Shown: positions 52,940 through 61,918, counted from the first letter of the stretch. The stretch: 64,000 nucleotides of DNA from Microbacterium sp. Root180 (GCF_001428485.1 NZ_LMHS01000003.1:496001-560000); one strand, 5' to 3'. Numbers and translations: made by a program. Notes: generated by a model from the letters alone, not told the origin.

Positions 52940-53661
52940 GCGTGCACCTCATCGGCGGTGGCGCGACCACGATCGCGGATGCCGCGCTCCACTCGCCGTT
53001 CGTCGCTGAAGCAGCGGTCCGGGCAGGCCACGCCGGCCGCCCGCGGCCGCGCATCGCCGTGATCTCACTCCACCCCGAAGCCGAAGAGAAGGCGGCGGCC
53101 CTGGGCGAGCTTCTGACCCACGCCGCAGCGGGGACCGCGATCGAGCTGCATCTCACCGCGGGGGGTCCCGGCGAGCCGATCGGACTCGCCGCGATCGCCG
53201 ACGTCGACGGCATCGCCGTGGGCGGCGGCGTCGTCGAGGATGTGCGCGCCGGGCTTGAACCGGTGTTCGGCGAGCTGCGCCGGCTTGTCGCCGACGGTGT
53301 GCCCTTCCTCGGAATCTCCGCCGGCGCGATGATCGCGGCGGAGGGCTCGCTCGGAGGCGGCTCCCGCATCGGCGGTGTGGTCGTCTCACCTGAGGACCCC
53401 GGCGAGGCGGGCGACGAGTTGGAGATCGAGGCCGGCATCGGCCTGGTCGACGTGGCCATCGAGGTGCACGTGGCCCAGCGCGGCATGCTGTCCCGACTTG
53501 TCGCCGCGGTCGAATCCGGGATGATCGCGGGCGGGCTCGGCATCGACGAGCGCACGGCTCTCATCGTGGGCGATGGCGGGCTCCGGGTCGAAGGCGAAGG
53601 CAGCGTCTGGCGGGTACTCCCGGCCGAGGGCGGCGTGCTGGTCTCCACAATCGGCACGTGA
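52936..53661 (+). CDS. Peptidase S51 (peptidase E / cyanophycinase-like)
   Basis: 241 residues. The nucleophile Ser is in PFLGISAGAMIAAEG (GxSAGA), and the class-I-amidotransferase-like fold is apparent in VDGIAVGGGVVED and GIDERTALIV. The family hydrolyses Asp-X dipeptides or beta-aspartyl peptides such as those released from cyanophycin. The GTG at 52936 overlaps the small upstream ORF. Confidence 0.82.
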   Translation: MSVHLIGGGATTIADAALHSPFVAEAAVRAGHAGRPRPRIAVISLHPEAEEKAAALGELLTHAAAGTAIELHLTAGGPGEPIGLAAIADVDGIAVGGGVVEDVRAGLEPVFGELRRLVADGVPFLGISAGAMIAAEGSLGGGSRIGGVVVSPEDPGEAGDELEIEAGIGLVDVAIEVHVAQRGMLSRLVAAVESGMIAGGLGIDERTALIVGDGGLRVEGEGSVWRVLPAEGGVLVSTIGT

Positions 53662-53720
53662 GGGGCCTGGGCGAGCCGTGGGCAGACGATCCGGCACGGG
53701 GACCCCAGAACCAGAGAAAA

Positions 53721-53738
53721 GCCCCGGATAACCGGGGC
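53721..53738. terminator. Bidirectional terminator GCCCCGG-ATAA-CCGGGGC
   Basis: Seven-base GC arms with a 4-base loop. Rightward it is followed by TTCTTCTT after the S51 gene; leftward by TTTTCTCT after tRNA-Met. Confidence 0.85.
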
Positions 53739-53747
53739 TTCTTCTTG

Positions 53748-53821
53748 TAGCAGGAGCGGGGCTTGAACCCGCGACCTCACGATTATGAGTCGTGCGCTCT
53801 CACCAACTGAGCTACCCTGCC
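53748..53821 (-). tRNA. tRNA-Met (CAT)
   Basis: 74 bases fold into the cloverleaf: acceptor GGCAGGG with TCCTGCT, D-arm GCTC..GAGC, anticodon stem CACGA/TCGTG around CTCATAA (anticodon CAT), T-arm GCGGG-TTCAAGC-CCCGC. The elongator form is favoured; a tRNA-Ile2 with modified CAU cannot be excluded from the anticodon alone. Co-oriented with tRNA-Thr 34 bases upstream. Confidence 0.93.
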
Positions 53822-53855
53822 GCACGGCATCCGACGATCGAAAGCGGATGCTGCG

Positions 53856-53927
53856 AGCCCCGAGTCAGGATTGAACTGACGACCCCTTCCTTACCATGGA
53901 AGTGCTCTGCCACTGAGCTATCGGGGC
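53856..53927 (-). tRNA. tRNA-Thr (GGT)
   Basis: 72 bases: acceptor GCCCCGA with TCGGGGC, D-arm GCTC..GAGC, anticodon stem CTTCC/GGAAG around ATGGTAA (anticodon GGT), T-arm GTCAG-TTCAATC-CTGAC. Confidence 0.95.
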
Positions 53928-53991
53928 GTGCTGCCCGCATGCGGGCAACTAGACGAGGATACCAGAGCAACTGGCCCTCTCTTAATCGGCG

Positions 53992-55494
53992 TCAGCCTCC
54001 GGCGTGCTCGCGCAGCCAGGGCATCGGGTCGATCGGAACAGTGCCGTTGACCAGCAGTTCGAAGTGCGTGTGGGCGCCGTAGGAGCGTCCGGTGTTGCCG
54101 GTGTGGCCGAGCACAGTGCCGACGGTGACCTTCTGTCCGGCGACCACCTGAAGCGAGCCGTACTGCATGTGCGCATAGTGGCTCGAGATGAGCTGACCGT
54201 CGATGACGTGGTCGATGATCACGTGCACGCCGTAGTCCCCGCCGGCCTCGGATGCGACACGCACCGTGCCGTCGGCGATGGCCTGGATGGGCGACCCGGC
54301 GCCGGGTGTGAAGTCGATGCCCTTGTGCAGCTTGCCGTCGCGCATGCCGAAGCCGTACGACATCGTCACTCCGACGACGAAGGGCCACTGGATGGCGGCG
54401 TTCGGGTCGTTGTGGAAGAGGGACGAGAAGTTGCGGATGCCCGCCTGCCCTGCGAGCTCGGCGACCGTGGTCGTGTCGTAGCTGCCGCTGCGGTCGAGGG
54501 TCTCGGCCTCGACCGTGGCCGGTGCGACGTAGGCCTGGATCTCGTCAGGGCTGATGTCGGTGCTCGTCGTGTCACCGGGAGCCACGACCGACATCATCGA
54601 CGCGTCCGCTCCGCTCGCGGCAGCAACCGCCTCGGCGGGGGTCGTCATGCCGACGGTCATCAGACCGACGATGCCCATGACGCCGACCGAGAACGATGCA
54701 GCCGTGACCCGCTTGAAGGCGGTGCCACGGCTGGTGCGACGCTTGCGCGGAGCCTTGTGCGCCGCCGCGAGCTTCTCGTCGCCGGCGTCGGCCCCGAGGA
54801 TCTCGCCGTCGACGGTGGCCTTGACGGCCTCGGCGGCGGGCTGCACGGCGAACTCGCCGGTGAAGGAGAAGAGACGGGCTGCGGCTTCGAACGCGTCGAC
54901 AGCGGATGCCGCGTCCTGCGCCTGCGCAGGACGAACGGCTTCGTCGATCGGGGCCGCGACGTCGGGCTCGACCTCGACGGGGGCTTCGTCAGCGGGTGCA
55001 TCGGCGATCGGGCGACGCGGCGCGCGCTGGCGGCGGACCGGACGCTCGGCGACCGGCTCTGCGACGGGCTCCTCCACGACCTCGAGCACGACGGGCTCGT
55101 CGGACGCCTCAGGCGCGACGACGGGCTCGAGCAGCTCGAACGGCTCCGCGGGGGTCAGCACCGTCTCGATCATCGGCGCGGGAGCGTCCGCGGTCACAGG
55201 GGCTCGGCGGGCACGACGGCTCAGTGGCGCAAGCGTCGCGGGAAGCTCGATCGCGGCGGGTGCAGGCGCAGCCGGAAGGTCGGTCAACGGCTGGACGGCA
55301 ACCGGTGCATCGGCTGCGGCATCCTTCCGCTTCTCGTCTGCGGGAGTGCCCAGGACGACCGTGGGCTGCTCTGCCGTGGAGGCGGCTGCCCGGCGACGCA
55401 GCTCCGCGCGTGATGCTCCGAGGGTCTCCGACGACGCCTGTGCAGGCGCGGACGGGATGCGGCTCGACCGGCGCGTGGGCGCAGGCTCGGCCAT
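53992..55494 (-). CDS. M23 family peptidoglycan endopeptidase with long Pro/Ala/Glu-rich N-terminus
   Basis: 500 residues from ATG at 55494. A disordered acidic and Pro-rich cytoplasmic region of about 240 residues precedes one membrane span (SFSVGVMGIVGLMTVGM), then the catalytic domain. Zinc ligands and catalytic His are seen in GKLHKGIDFTPG (HxxxD), SSHYAHMQYG and GAHTHFELLVNG (HxH). It should cleave cell-wall peptide cross-links. A TTG 18 bases upstream of the ATG could also initiate. The leader to 55670 is about 160 bases with no ORF. Confidence 0.9.
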   Translation of the reverse strand: MAEPAPTRRSSRIPSAPAQASSETLGASRAELRRRAAASTAEQPTVVLGTPADEKRKDAAADAPVAVQPLTDLPAAPAPAAIELPATLAPLSRRARRAPVTADAPAPMIETVLTPAEPFELLEPVVAPEASDEPVVLEVVEEPVAEPVAERPVRRQRAPRRPIADAPADEAPVEVEPDVAAPIDEAVRPAQAQDAASAVDAFEAAARLFSFTGEFAVQPAAEAVKATVDGEILGADAGDEKLAAAHKAPRKRRTSRGTAFKRVTAASFSVGVMGIVGLMTVGMTTPAEAVAAASGADASMMSVVAPGDTTSTDISPDEIQAYVAPATVEAETLDRSGSYDTTTVAELAGQAGIRNFSSLFHNDPNAAIQWPFVVGVTMSYGFGMRDGKLHKGIDFTPGAGSPIQAIADGTVRVASEAGGDYGVHVIIDHVIDGQLISSHYAHMQYGSLQVVAGQKVTVGTVLGHTGNTGRSYGAHTHFELLVNGTVPIDPMPWLREHAGG

Positions 55495-55670
55495 CGGGGC
55501 GTCAAGAGGCAAGCGGAAGCTCTCGGTCGTGTCGCTGGGGGAGGCAACGGTTCGGGCGTTGGGCAGTGATCATTCCGCTATTCGGGGGGCGAAAGTAACG
55601 ATCGGGTAAACACTACCTCGGGTGGCCTGAGAATGCCATGTACGGCTGTGGAAAGTCGCCGCATCTCCAT

Positions 55671-56495
55671 TCATTCTGATGGAACTTCCAGGCTCTCGTC
55701 GTCCAGCGACAGCTGCAGCAACCGCTCGAAGATCGACGGCGACGAGGCCACGACGAGCGGCCGCGGATTCTCGTCATCGGCCGCGATGAAGGTGTACTCG
55801 CCGCCCGCCTCCGTCACCAGAAGCGCACCGGCCGCGTGGTCCCAGGGAGCGAGTCCCCGCTCGAAGTACCCGTCGAGTCGCCCCGCGGCGACGTACGCCA
55901 GGTCCAGCGCGGCAGACCCGCCGCGGCGGAGGTCGCGAGCCATCGGCATCACCCGCGCCACGCGTGCGAGGTCGCCGGCGTGCGTCGCCGGGTCGTACCC
56001 GAACCCGGTCGCGAGCAGGCCGCCCGCGGCCGACACCTCCGCGTTGACCGTCAGCCGCTGATCGCCGAGCCACGCGCCGGCGCCGCGCGCCGCATGGAAG
56101 ACCTCGCCGAGCACGGGGGCGTAGATGGCCGCCGAGATCGCCTCCCATCGCCCCGCCACCGGTTCGCCGATGACCGCCGCGATGCTCACCGCGTACTGCG
56201 GCATGCCGTAGGCGTAGTTCACCGTGCCGTCGATCGGATCGACGACCCACGTCACCTCCGAGCTCCCCCGGTCCGCGCCGGTCTCCTCGCCGAGGAAGCC
56301 GTCGTCGGGGCGGGCCTCGGCGAGCCGGGCGCGGATCAGCGCCTCCACCTCACGGTCGGCGAGCGTCACGATGTCGGCGAGCGCCGTCTTGGTCGCCGCG
56401 ATCGCGACACCCTCCTGCCGGCGCATGCTCGCCAGCGCCCCGGCATCCTGTGCGATGTCGATCGCGAGGGCTTCGAGTTCGCGTGCAAGGCTCAT
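55671..56495 (-). CDS. Inositol monophosphatase family protein
   Basis: 274 residues. Metal sites are in FLGEETGADRG, WVVDPIDGTVNYAYG and ERGLAPWDHAAGALLV, the three signatures of the IMPase family (lithium-sensitive phosphatase superfamily). It dephosphorylates inositol phosphate or a related substrate such as histidinol phosphate. A leaderless -10 box (TAGCGT) lies 6 bases before the ATG. Confidence 0.92.
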   Translation of the reverse strand: MSLARELEALAIDIAQDAGALASMRRQEGVAIAATKTALADIVTLADREVEALIRARLAEARPDDGFLGEETGADRGSSEVTWVVDPIDGTVNYAYGMPQYAVSIAAVIGEPVAGRWEAISAAIYAPVLGEVFHAARGAGAWLGDQRLTVNAEVSAAGGLLATGFGYDPATHAGDLARVARVMPMARDLRRGGSAALDLAYVAAGRLDGYFERGLAPWDHAAGALLVTEAGGEYTFIAADDENPRPLVVASSPSIFERLLQLSLDDESLEVPSE

Positions 56496-56501
56496 GCCTC
56501 C

Positions 56502-56507
56502 ACGCTA
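56502..56507 (-). promoter_or_regulatory. Leaderless -10 box of the inositol phosphatase gene
   Basis: TAGCGT on the minus strand, 6 bases before the ATG at 56495. It mirrors the TAGCGT at 56565-56570 of the divergent gene. Confidence 0.6.
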
Positions 56508-56564
56508 GCGGCGAGGACGCGGCATCCGTCCTGCTCATCGTGCCGAGCCGGCCATCGGCCGGGC

Positions 56565-56570
56565 TAGCGT
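56565..56570 (+). promoter_or_regulatory. Leaderless -10 box of the FAD oxidoreductase gene
   Basis: TAGCGT, 6 bases before the ATG at 56577. Confidence 0.6.
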
Positions 56571-56576
56571 GGGGGG

Positions 56577-58160
56577 ATGGTCGCTGAAGTCCACTCCGCC
56601 ACCCACGACGTCGCGATCGTCGGCGGCGGGCACAACGCCCTCGTCGCCGCCGCCTACCTCGCCCGTGCGGGAAAGTCCGTCGTGGTGCTCGAGCGCCTCG
56701 ACCACGTCGGAGGCGCCGCGGTCTCGGAGCGCCCGTGGGCGGGCGTCGATGCGCGCCTCTCGCGCTACTCGTACCTCGTGAGCCTGCTTCCCCGACGCGT
56801 CATCGACGACCTCGGCCTGCGCATCGACCTCAAGCGTCGGCGGTACTCCTCCTATACGCCCGATCCGAGCGACCCGTCGCGGGGCATCCTGGTGGATACG
56901 GGGGATGCCGTCGCCACGGCCGATTCGTTCTCCCGGGTCACCGGCGGCACGACCGAGGCCGACCGGTTCGCCGCCTTCTACGACCGCATCGCTCCGGTCG
57001 CGCGGCAGCTCTTCCCGACCGTGACGGCGCCGCTGCAGCGCCGGACCGCCGTGCGCGATGCGCTGGGCGACGCCGAACTGTGGGACGACCTGTTCGAGCG
57101 GCCCCTCGGTGCGATGCTGCGCGGTGCCCTCGACAGCGACATCGCCCGCGGCATCGCGCTCACCGATGCCCTGATCGGCACGTTCGCGTCGGCAGACGAC
57201 GAGAGCCTGCGCCAGAACCGCTGCTTCCTGTACCACGTCATCGGCGGCGGGACCGGTGACTGGGACGTCCCCGTGGGCGGCATGGGACGCGTGAGCGGCG
57301 AACTCGAGCGGGCCGCGCGCGACGCCGGTGCCGAGCTGCGCACGAACACCGAGGTGACCTCGATCTCTCCCGACGGCGAGGTGACGTTCGAGGGGCCCGA
57401 CGGCGCAGCGATCGTGCAGGCGCGGCTCGTGCTGAGCGGTGTCGGCCTGAGCGTGCTCGCACGCCTGATGGACGAGTCCGCGCCGGCATCCGACGCCCCG
57501 GAGGGCGCCCAGGTGAAGGTGAACATGCTGCTGCGCCGGCTCCCCCGGCTGCGCGATACGACGGTCGCGCCCGAGGCGGCTTTCGCCGGCACCTTCCACA
57601 TCAACGAGACCATGACCCAGCTCGACGCCGCCTACGACGCGGCGGTGGGCGGCAGCATCCCGAGTCCTCTTCCGGCCGAGATCTACTGCCACTCGCTCAC
57701 GGATCCGTCGATCCTCGACGCCGACCTGCGCGCGACGGGTGCGCAGACGCTGACGCTGTTCGGGCTGCAGGTGCCGCATCGCCTCGTCGACGGCAAGGAT
57801 CCGGATGCCGCGCGCTCCGCACTCCTCGCAGCGGCCCAGCGCTCGCTCGACTCAGTGCTGGCCGAGCCGATCGCCGACGTGGTGCTCGACGCGCCGGACG
57901 GCACGCCGTGCATCGAGGCCCGGACGACGGCCGACCTCGAGGACTCGCTCGGCATGATCGCGGGCGACATCTTCCACGGACCGCTGTCGTGGCCCTGGGC
58001 CGACGACGACGCTCCGCTCGAGACGTCGGCGCAGCGCTGGGGCGTCGAGACCCCGCACGAGCGGGTGCTGGTATGCGGCTCGGGTGCGCGCCGTGGCGGC
58101 GCCGTCAGCGGCCTCGGCGGCCACAACGCCGCGATGGCCGCGCTCGAACTGCTCGGCTGA
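56577..58160 (+). CDS. FAD-dependent oxidoreductase, phytoene-desaturase-like (PYROXD2 type)
   Basis: 527 residues. An FAD-binding fold starts at residue 10 (DVAIVGGGHNALVAAAYLAR, then VVLERLDHVGGAAVSER), and the C-terminus has the second flavin contact VLVCGSGARRGGAVSGLGG. The sequence resembles the crtI-related PYROXD2 group, whose natural substrate is unknown, rather than real phytoene desaturases. It stands alone with a leaderless promoter. Confidence 0.85.
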   Translation: MVAEVHSATHDVAIVGGGHNALVAAAYLARAGKSVVVLERLDHVGGAAVSERPWAGVDARLSRYSYLVSLLPRRVIDDLGLRIDLKRRRYSSYTPDPSDPSRGILVDTGDAVATADSFSRVTGGTTEADRFAAFYDRIAPVARQLFPTVTAPLQRRTAVRDALGDAELWDDLFERPLGAMLRGALDSDIARGIALTDALIGTFASADDESLRQNRCFLYHVIGGGTGDWDVPVGGMGRVSGELERAARDAGAELRTNTEVTSISPDGEVTFEGPDGAAIVQARLVLSGVGLSVLARLMDESAPASDAPEGAQVKVNMLLRRLPRLRDTTVAPEAAFAGTFHINETMTQLDAAYDAAVGGSIPSPLPAEIYCHSLTDPSILDADLRATGAQTLTLFGLQVPHRLVDGKDPDAARSALLAAAQRSLDSVLAEPIADVVLDAPDGTPCIEARTTADLEDSLGMIAGDIFHGPLSWPWADDDAPLETSAQRWGVETPHERVLVCGSGARRGGAVSGLGGHNAAMAALELLG

Positions 58161-58190
58161 CGCCGGACGGCGCCGGCCGCCGGGGCCGGA

Positions 58191-59189
58191 CTACGGGCGG
58201 GGCGGGAGCGGGGGCGGCGGCGGGAATCCCTCGTACCCGGGGGCTGCGGAGGGCGCGGCATCCGTCTGCGACGTCGCCGCGTCGTGCTCGGGAGCCACGA
58301 ACACGTGCGCGCCGGGGGTCGGGTAGCCGGTGTAGTAGGCGCCCCAGTCGGGTGAGCCGTCCGGCAGCATCGGGAGCGGCGTGCTGCCGTCGACGTATGT
58401 CGGCCAGGGCAGCAGCTCCTGCTGCGTGGGCGCGGCGGGAGCAGCAGGCGCCAGTGCCGCCGGCGCGGGGGCCGGAGGCGCCCCGAGCTGCGGCGCGTAC
58501 GGAACCGGCGCGGCGCCGTAGGGCGCAGCGTAGGGAGCAGCGGCGCGGGGCCTCTTCGGAGCGAAGAGCACATTCACCAGCGGGATGAGCGCGGTGCCGA
58601 GCGCGGCGAGGATCGCCACGGCGACGGTCACACGCCAGTAGATGTCGGGGAACCACAGGTACTCGCCGAGCATCAGCGGGATGATCAGCAGCGTCGCCAG
58701 AGCGACGACCAGGATGATCGTCACAATGGCGACCGAACGGGTGAAGGTCGTGTCGTAGCGCTGGAACGCCTTCAGGTAGAGGCGCACGTGCAGCAGCACC
58801 AGCTGCAGGATCAGCACGATGAAGAGGAACTGCACGAAGCGCGAGAAGCCGCCCCACGAGTAACGCTCGGGCATCCAGATCATGACGGCGCCGATCAGCA
58901 GCGCCGCGATCCACGCCCCCATGCTCGCCAGCGCGAACCATGCCGGCCGACGGGGCGCGAGATGGGCATCGAGGATCGTCGCACCGGCGAAAGCGACCAG
59001 CAGCAGGATCGTCAGGAAAGCGCGACCCACGATGTCGTTCTGACCGCCGATCAGCACCCAGACGACGCAGACGAGCGCCGCGGCGATGAGAGCCCCGATC
59101 GCGACCCAGATCGCTGCTCGCACCAGCGACGAAGGACCGGCGCCGGCCGTGGGCTGCGGTGCGGATTCGTAGGTCTCAGGCACGGTCAT
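58191..59189 (-). CDS. Multi-span membrane protein with Pro/Ala-rich C-terminal tail
   Basis: 332 residues. Six to seven hydrophobic segments occupy residues 20-215 (for example IWVAIGALIAAALVCVVWVL), then a cytoplasmic tail rich in Pro, Ala and Tyr ending in GFPPPPPLPPRP. No domain recognised. GAGAGGAAC precedes the ATG at 59189. The Pro-rich tail resembles those of many actinobacterial membrane proteins of unknown role. Confidence 0.75.
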   Translation of the reverse strand: MTVPETYESAPQPTAGAGPSSLVRAAIWVAIGALIAAALVCVVWVLIGGQNDIVGRAFLTILLLVAFAGATILDAHLAPRRPAWFALASMGAWIAALLIGAVMIWMPERYSWGGFSRFVQFLFIVLILQLVLLHVRLYLKAFQRYDTTFTRSVAIVTIILVVALATLLIIPLMLGEYLWFPDIYWRVTVAVAILAALGTALIPLVNVLFAPKRPRAAAPYAAPYGAAPVPYAPQLGAPPAPAPAALAPAAPAAPTQQELLPWPTYVDGSTPLPMLPDGSPDWGAYYTGYPTPGAHVFVAPEHDAATSQTDAAPSAAPGYEGFPPPPPLPPRP

Positions 59190-59255
59190 GACGTTCCTCT
59201 CGATCGCGGACGACAGCCCGCACGCCCATCCTCGCACGCACCGGTGCGGCGCGCC

Positions 59256-59813
59256 TCAGCCGATGGGACGACCGAGATCCTCAACGAGTTCGGCTCCCGG
59301 CAGTGCGAGAAGGGCGCTCCCGGGGAGGAACAGCTTGCTGCCGCGCACTCCCCCGCCGATGACGACCTCGGCCGCGGCGGCGACCGCGGCGTCGACGAGG
59401 ATCGGCCAGTCCGCGGGAAGGCCGATCGGAGTGATGCCGCCGTACTCCATCCCCGTGAGCGCGACCGCCTCGTCCATCGGCGCGAACGACGCCGATCGCA
59501 CGTCGAGCCTCCGCCGCACGACCCCGTTCACGTCGGCGCGGGTGGTCGCGAGCACCATGCAGGCCGCGAACCTCACGTCGCCGCCGCGCTTGCCCTTCAC
59601 GATCACGCAGTTCGCAGAGGCCTCCGGCGCCACGCCGTACCGCTCGCAGAAGGCCGCCGTGTCGGCGAGCTCGGCGTCGATCTCGGTCACGCCGACGGTC
59701 GCGGCGACCTGGGGATCGAGTCGCTCCAGCGCCGCGGCGACCGGCGGGGCGACGAGCGACGGATGCTGGAGCACGGGGTGGGCGGTGAGGGTTCCGGTCG
59801 CAGTCCACGGCAT
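59256..59813 (-). CDS. YbaK/EbsC-family aminoacyl-tRNA deacylase-like protein
   Basis: 185 residues. The YbaK core is seen in NCVIVKGKRGGDVRFAACMV with the catalytic Lys, and in MEYGGITPIGLPADWPILVD and SKLFLPGSALLALPGAE. Family members hydrolyse mischarged Cys- or Ala-tRNAPro. A TACAGT box 6 bases before the ATG at 59813 fixes this start; the frame extending upstream is not used. Confidence 0.9.
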   Translation of the reverse strand: MPWTATGTLTAHPVLQHPSLVAPPVAAALERLDPQVAATVGVTEIDAELADTAAFCERYGVAPEASANCVIVKGKRGGDVRFAACMVLATTRADVNGVVRRRLDVRSASFAPMDEAVALTGMEYGGITPIGLPADWPILVDAAVAAAAEVVIGGGVRGSKLFLPGSALLALPGAELVEDLGRPIG

Positions 59814-59819
59814 GCGAGC

Positions 59820-59825
59820 ACTGTA
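59820..59825 (-). promoter_or_regulatory. Leaderless -10 box of the YbaK-type gene
   Basis: TACAGT on the minus strand, 6 bases before the ATG. Confidence 0.6.
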
Positions 59826-59867
59826 TCGATCCGGCGACGGTCGAGGCACACGCGCTCGCGCCGCGGT

Positions 59868-59873
59868 TAGCCT
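59868..59873 (+). promoter_or_regulatory. Leaderless -10 box of the 106-residue gene
   Basis: TAGCCT, 6 bases before the ATG at 59880. Confidence 0.55.
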
Positions 59874-59879
59874 CGACCT

Positions 59880-60200
59880 ATGTTCCGCGACCCGCCACCC
59901 CCTGAGCACACGTGCGGATGGTCCCCGAACTATCGGCGGACCGTTTCCAACGACGAGTGCGAGAGGTGCCGCGCGGAGGACGAGCTGATCGTCGACACGC
60001 AGCGGGCCGATCAGAAGAAGCGGGCACGAATCTACCGACCCGCGAGGGCGACCGCCGTCGACCGACCGATGAGCGGGGCGCACGCCGTCACGTCGATCGA
60101 GCCGTCGCTGATTCGCCGGCAGACTTTCGTCGCTCCCCTCGAGGAGGTCGAGCTCGACAGCACTCACCTCCCGACGATCCCGCCGCGTCGACGGGACTGA
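59880..60200 (+). CDS. Small protein with CxxC motif, function unknown
   Basis: 106 residues with HTCGWSPNYRR near the start and DECERCRAEDE, a Cys pattern that could bind zinc together with an upstream His-Cys. Highly charged, no signal peptide or membrane span. A leaderless -10 box at the standard 6-base spacing supports expression. No homologue recognised. Confidence 0.65.
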   Translation: MFRDPPPPEHTCGWSPNYRRTVSNDECERCRAEDELIVDTQRADQKKRARIYRPARATAVDRPMSGAHAVTSIEPSLIRRQTFVAPLEEVELDSTHLPTIPPRRRD

Positions 60201-60292
60201 GACGAAGAGGCGCCGCCGGGGACTGCCCAGTCAGAGGACCGGGTCGATCCGGAAGACGAAGTCCGGCACCGCGCCAGGAATGGTCACGCCCG

Positions 60293-60796
60293 TCACTCCG
60301 CCCGGCCCAGCTCCTCGCCGGACGGGTCGATCACCACTACGCGTTTGAGCTGCGGCATGGGGGAATCCGAGCCTGCACCCACGAAGTTCCGAATCGCCAG
60401 CGCCACCTCTACCCCCTCCCAGCCCTTGGAGGGTTGGGTAATGGTGACGATGAGTTCTGCCACGCTCACTGGCTCCAGAGACTCCACGTTGCAGGCCCAA
60501 GCGATGTTGTCGATCGTGCACGCGTCCTGGAGTGCGTGCTGCCCGAGTTCACTCGAAAGATAGGCGCGGATCTCGTCCTCGGTCGGCAACGGCGGCTTCC
60601 CGCCGTCAGGTTCCTCGTCGGCGGACGTCGCCGCCGGCGACGAAGTTCGGCCTCCGTTACTGCCCAGGTCGAGAGCCCAGCCGATCGCCCAGAGCGCCAG
60701 CACCGCAACGATGACGATGAGCCACCACCGCAGATAGAGCGGCTTCCCTTTCGCGACGGGCGGGGGTGTCCCCCCGTGGAACGACCCTTGAGGCAT
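60293..60796 (-). CDS. Small membrane-anchored protein, function unknown
   Basis: 167 residues from ATG 60796, preceded by GGAG at 6-base spacing; in-frame ATGs at 60820 and 60871 are alternatives. One membrane span near residues 20-45 (WWLIVIVAVLALWAIGWAL), then an extracytoplasmic domain with Cys pair DACTIDNIAWACNV that may form a disulfide. No domain recognised. Confidence 0.7.
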   Translation of the reverse strand: MPQGSFHGGTPPPVAKGKPLYLRWWLIVIVAVLALWAIGWALDLGSNGGRTSSPAATSADEEPDGGKPPLPTEDEIRAYLSSELGQHALQDACTIDNIAWACNVESLEPVSVAELIVTITQPSKGWEGVEVALAIRNFVGAGSDSPMPQLKRVVVIDPSGEELGRAE

Positions 60797-60910
60797 GGCG
60801 TCTCCGATCTTCCGCCCCATCTTCTCGCTCGCCGCCGCGTACGGCCAGCAGCCCTCCCTCTCATCAGCCAAGCCGATTGTCCATCCTCGACCGTGGGGTT
60901 AGGGTCGAGC

Positions 60911-61255
60911 ATGGCGCAACTGATCTGGAGGCGGATCGCGATCGCGGCTGTGGTGATCGGCGGCTTCGGTCTCTATCTCGTCTCGATCGTCGCAAGGTGG
61001 GACATCCCGTGGTGGGCGGTGGTGCTCGCAAGTGGGTGTGCAATCGCGTTCATCTCGGCCCTTTCCCGTCGCCCTCCGCGCAGAGCGGCCGCGCCCGAGC
61101 TGTACGCCTCCGATGGATACTCGGACGCACACCTCGGGCGCACGAGACCGACGCATCCATTCAACGACCCCGCACCGACCTCGCAGATCGGCAGACCGTT
61201 GCCGCTCGACCCAATCGACTTGCCGGGCGCCTCGCGCCGACCTGCGCAACCCTGA
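60911..61255 (+). CDS. Small two-span membrane protein, function unknown
   Basis: 114 residues. Two hydrophobic segments (IAAVVIGGFGLYLVSIV and WAVVLASGCAIAFISAL) are followed by a Pro/Arg-rich cytoplasmic tail. TAGGGT (60900-60905) lies 5 bases before the ATG, indicating a leaderless transcript. Divergent from the 60293-60796 gene. Confidence 0.7.
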   Translation: MAQLIWRRIAIAAVVIGGFGLYLVSIVARWDIPWWAVVLASGCAIAFISALSRRPPRRAAAPELYASDGYSDAHLGRTRPTHPFNDPAPTSQIGRPLPLDPIDLPGASRRPAQP

Positions 61256-61266
61256 TACGCCTGGTG

Positions 61267-61911
61267 CTAGATGAACTTGCCCCAGCAGGTCTGCGTCTGA
61301 GTGCAGAGAGCCCGGAACCTCTCCACCGCCGCCACCTTCCCCCACGGCACGGAGGCGCCGGCGCCCGTTGAGCTGGCGATGCCGACGTAGTACCACTTGG
61401 ACCACGTGCCGAAGACGCTGCCGTTGTAACCCTTGTAGTACCCGAGACCGTTGCCGGAGGCCCTCTGGTTGTACCCGGCGGCCGTGTAGAAGTAATAGCC
61501 CGCACGCACATCGTCGGTGAAGCCGATCATGGTGTTTCCCGTGAAGCCCTGCGACCAGCCGGAGTTGGTTGCAGACCACGCCCGGTACGTTTCACCTACG
61601 GCCGCAACAACGGAGGAAGTCTGCGCGTTCGCATCGCTTGCGTTGAACTCGATGCTGTCATCGTGGGTCAGTCCGGCATGCTCCGCCGCGACGAGGCTAT
61701 CGAGGGACTCCACGGTCAGGCCATTCGGAAGCGCGCCACTGCTGTCCCGGATCACCACCAGCGTGTCATCGGATATCGGTCCGGTGGGGTAGAAGGTGGC
61801 GTTGCCAACCTCCTGAGCGGCGCTCTGCGAGACGATGATGTACCCTCGCTGGTCGGCGGCCGCGGCCGTCGCAGCCAAGCCGGGCGTGAGAGATGCGTGA
61901 GAGGCAGGCAA
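61267..61911 (-). pseudogene. 5'-truncated gene for a secreted aromatic-rich protein
   Basis: The open frame codes for a signal-peptide C-terminal part (ASLTPGLAATAAAADQRGYI) followed by about 190 residues rich in Tyr, Trp and Gly (GYYFYTAAGYNQRASGNGLG) and two Cys near the end (RALCTQTQTCWGKF). Only a TTG within the U-tract of a terminator (61919-61948) could start it, and that would yield a signal peptide with no basic n-region and a broken hydrophobic core. I conclude that the promoter and first codons were lost. No family recognised. It ends close to the convergent 60911-61255 gene. Confidence 0.55.
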
Positions 61912-61918
61912 AGAGAAA

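Noticed and set aside
55495..55670. Riboswitch (for example cyclic di-AMP type) in the long leader of the M23 peptidase gene
   Set aside because: The position is right for one, but I could not fit the conserved pairing and bases of a known class. A covariance-model search (for example RF00379) would decide.
56500..56572. Inverted repeat CCACGCTAGC..GCTAGCGTGG as a regulator operator
   Set aside because: The arms are the two back-to-back leaderless promoters (TAGCGT 6 bases before each ATG); symmetry follows from promoter sequence alone.
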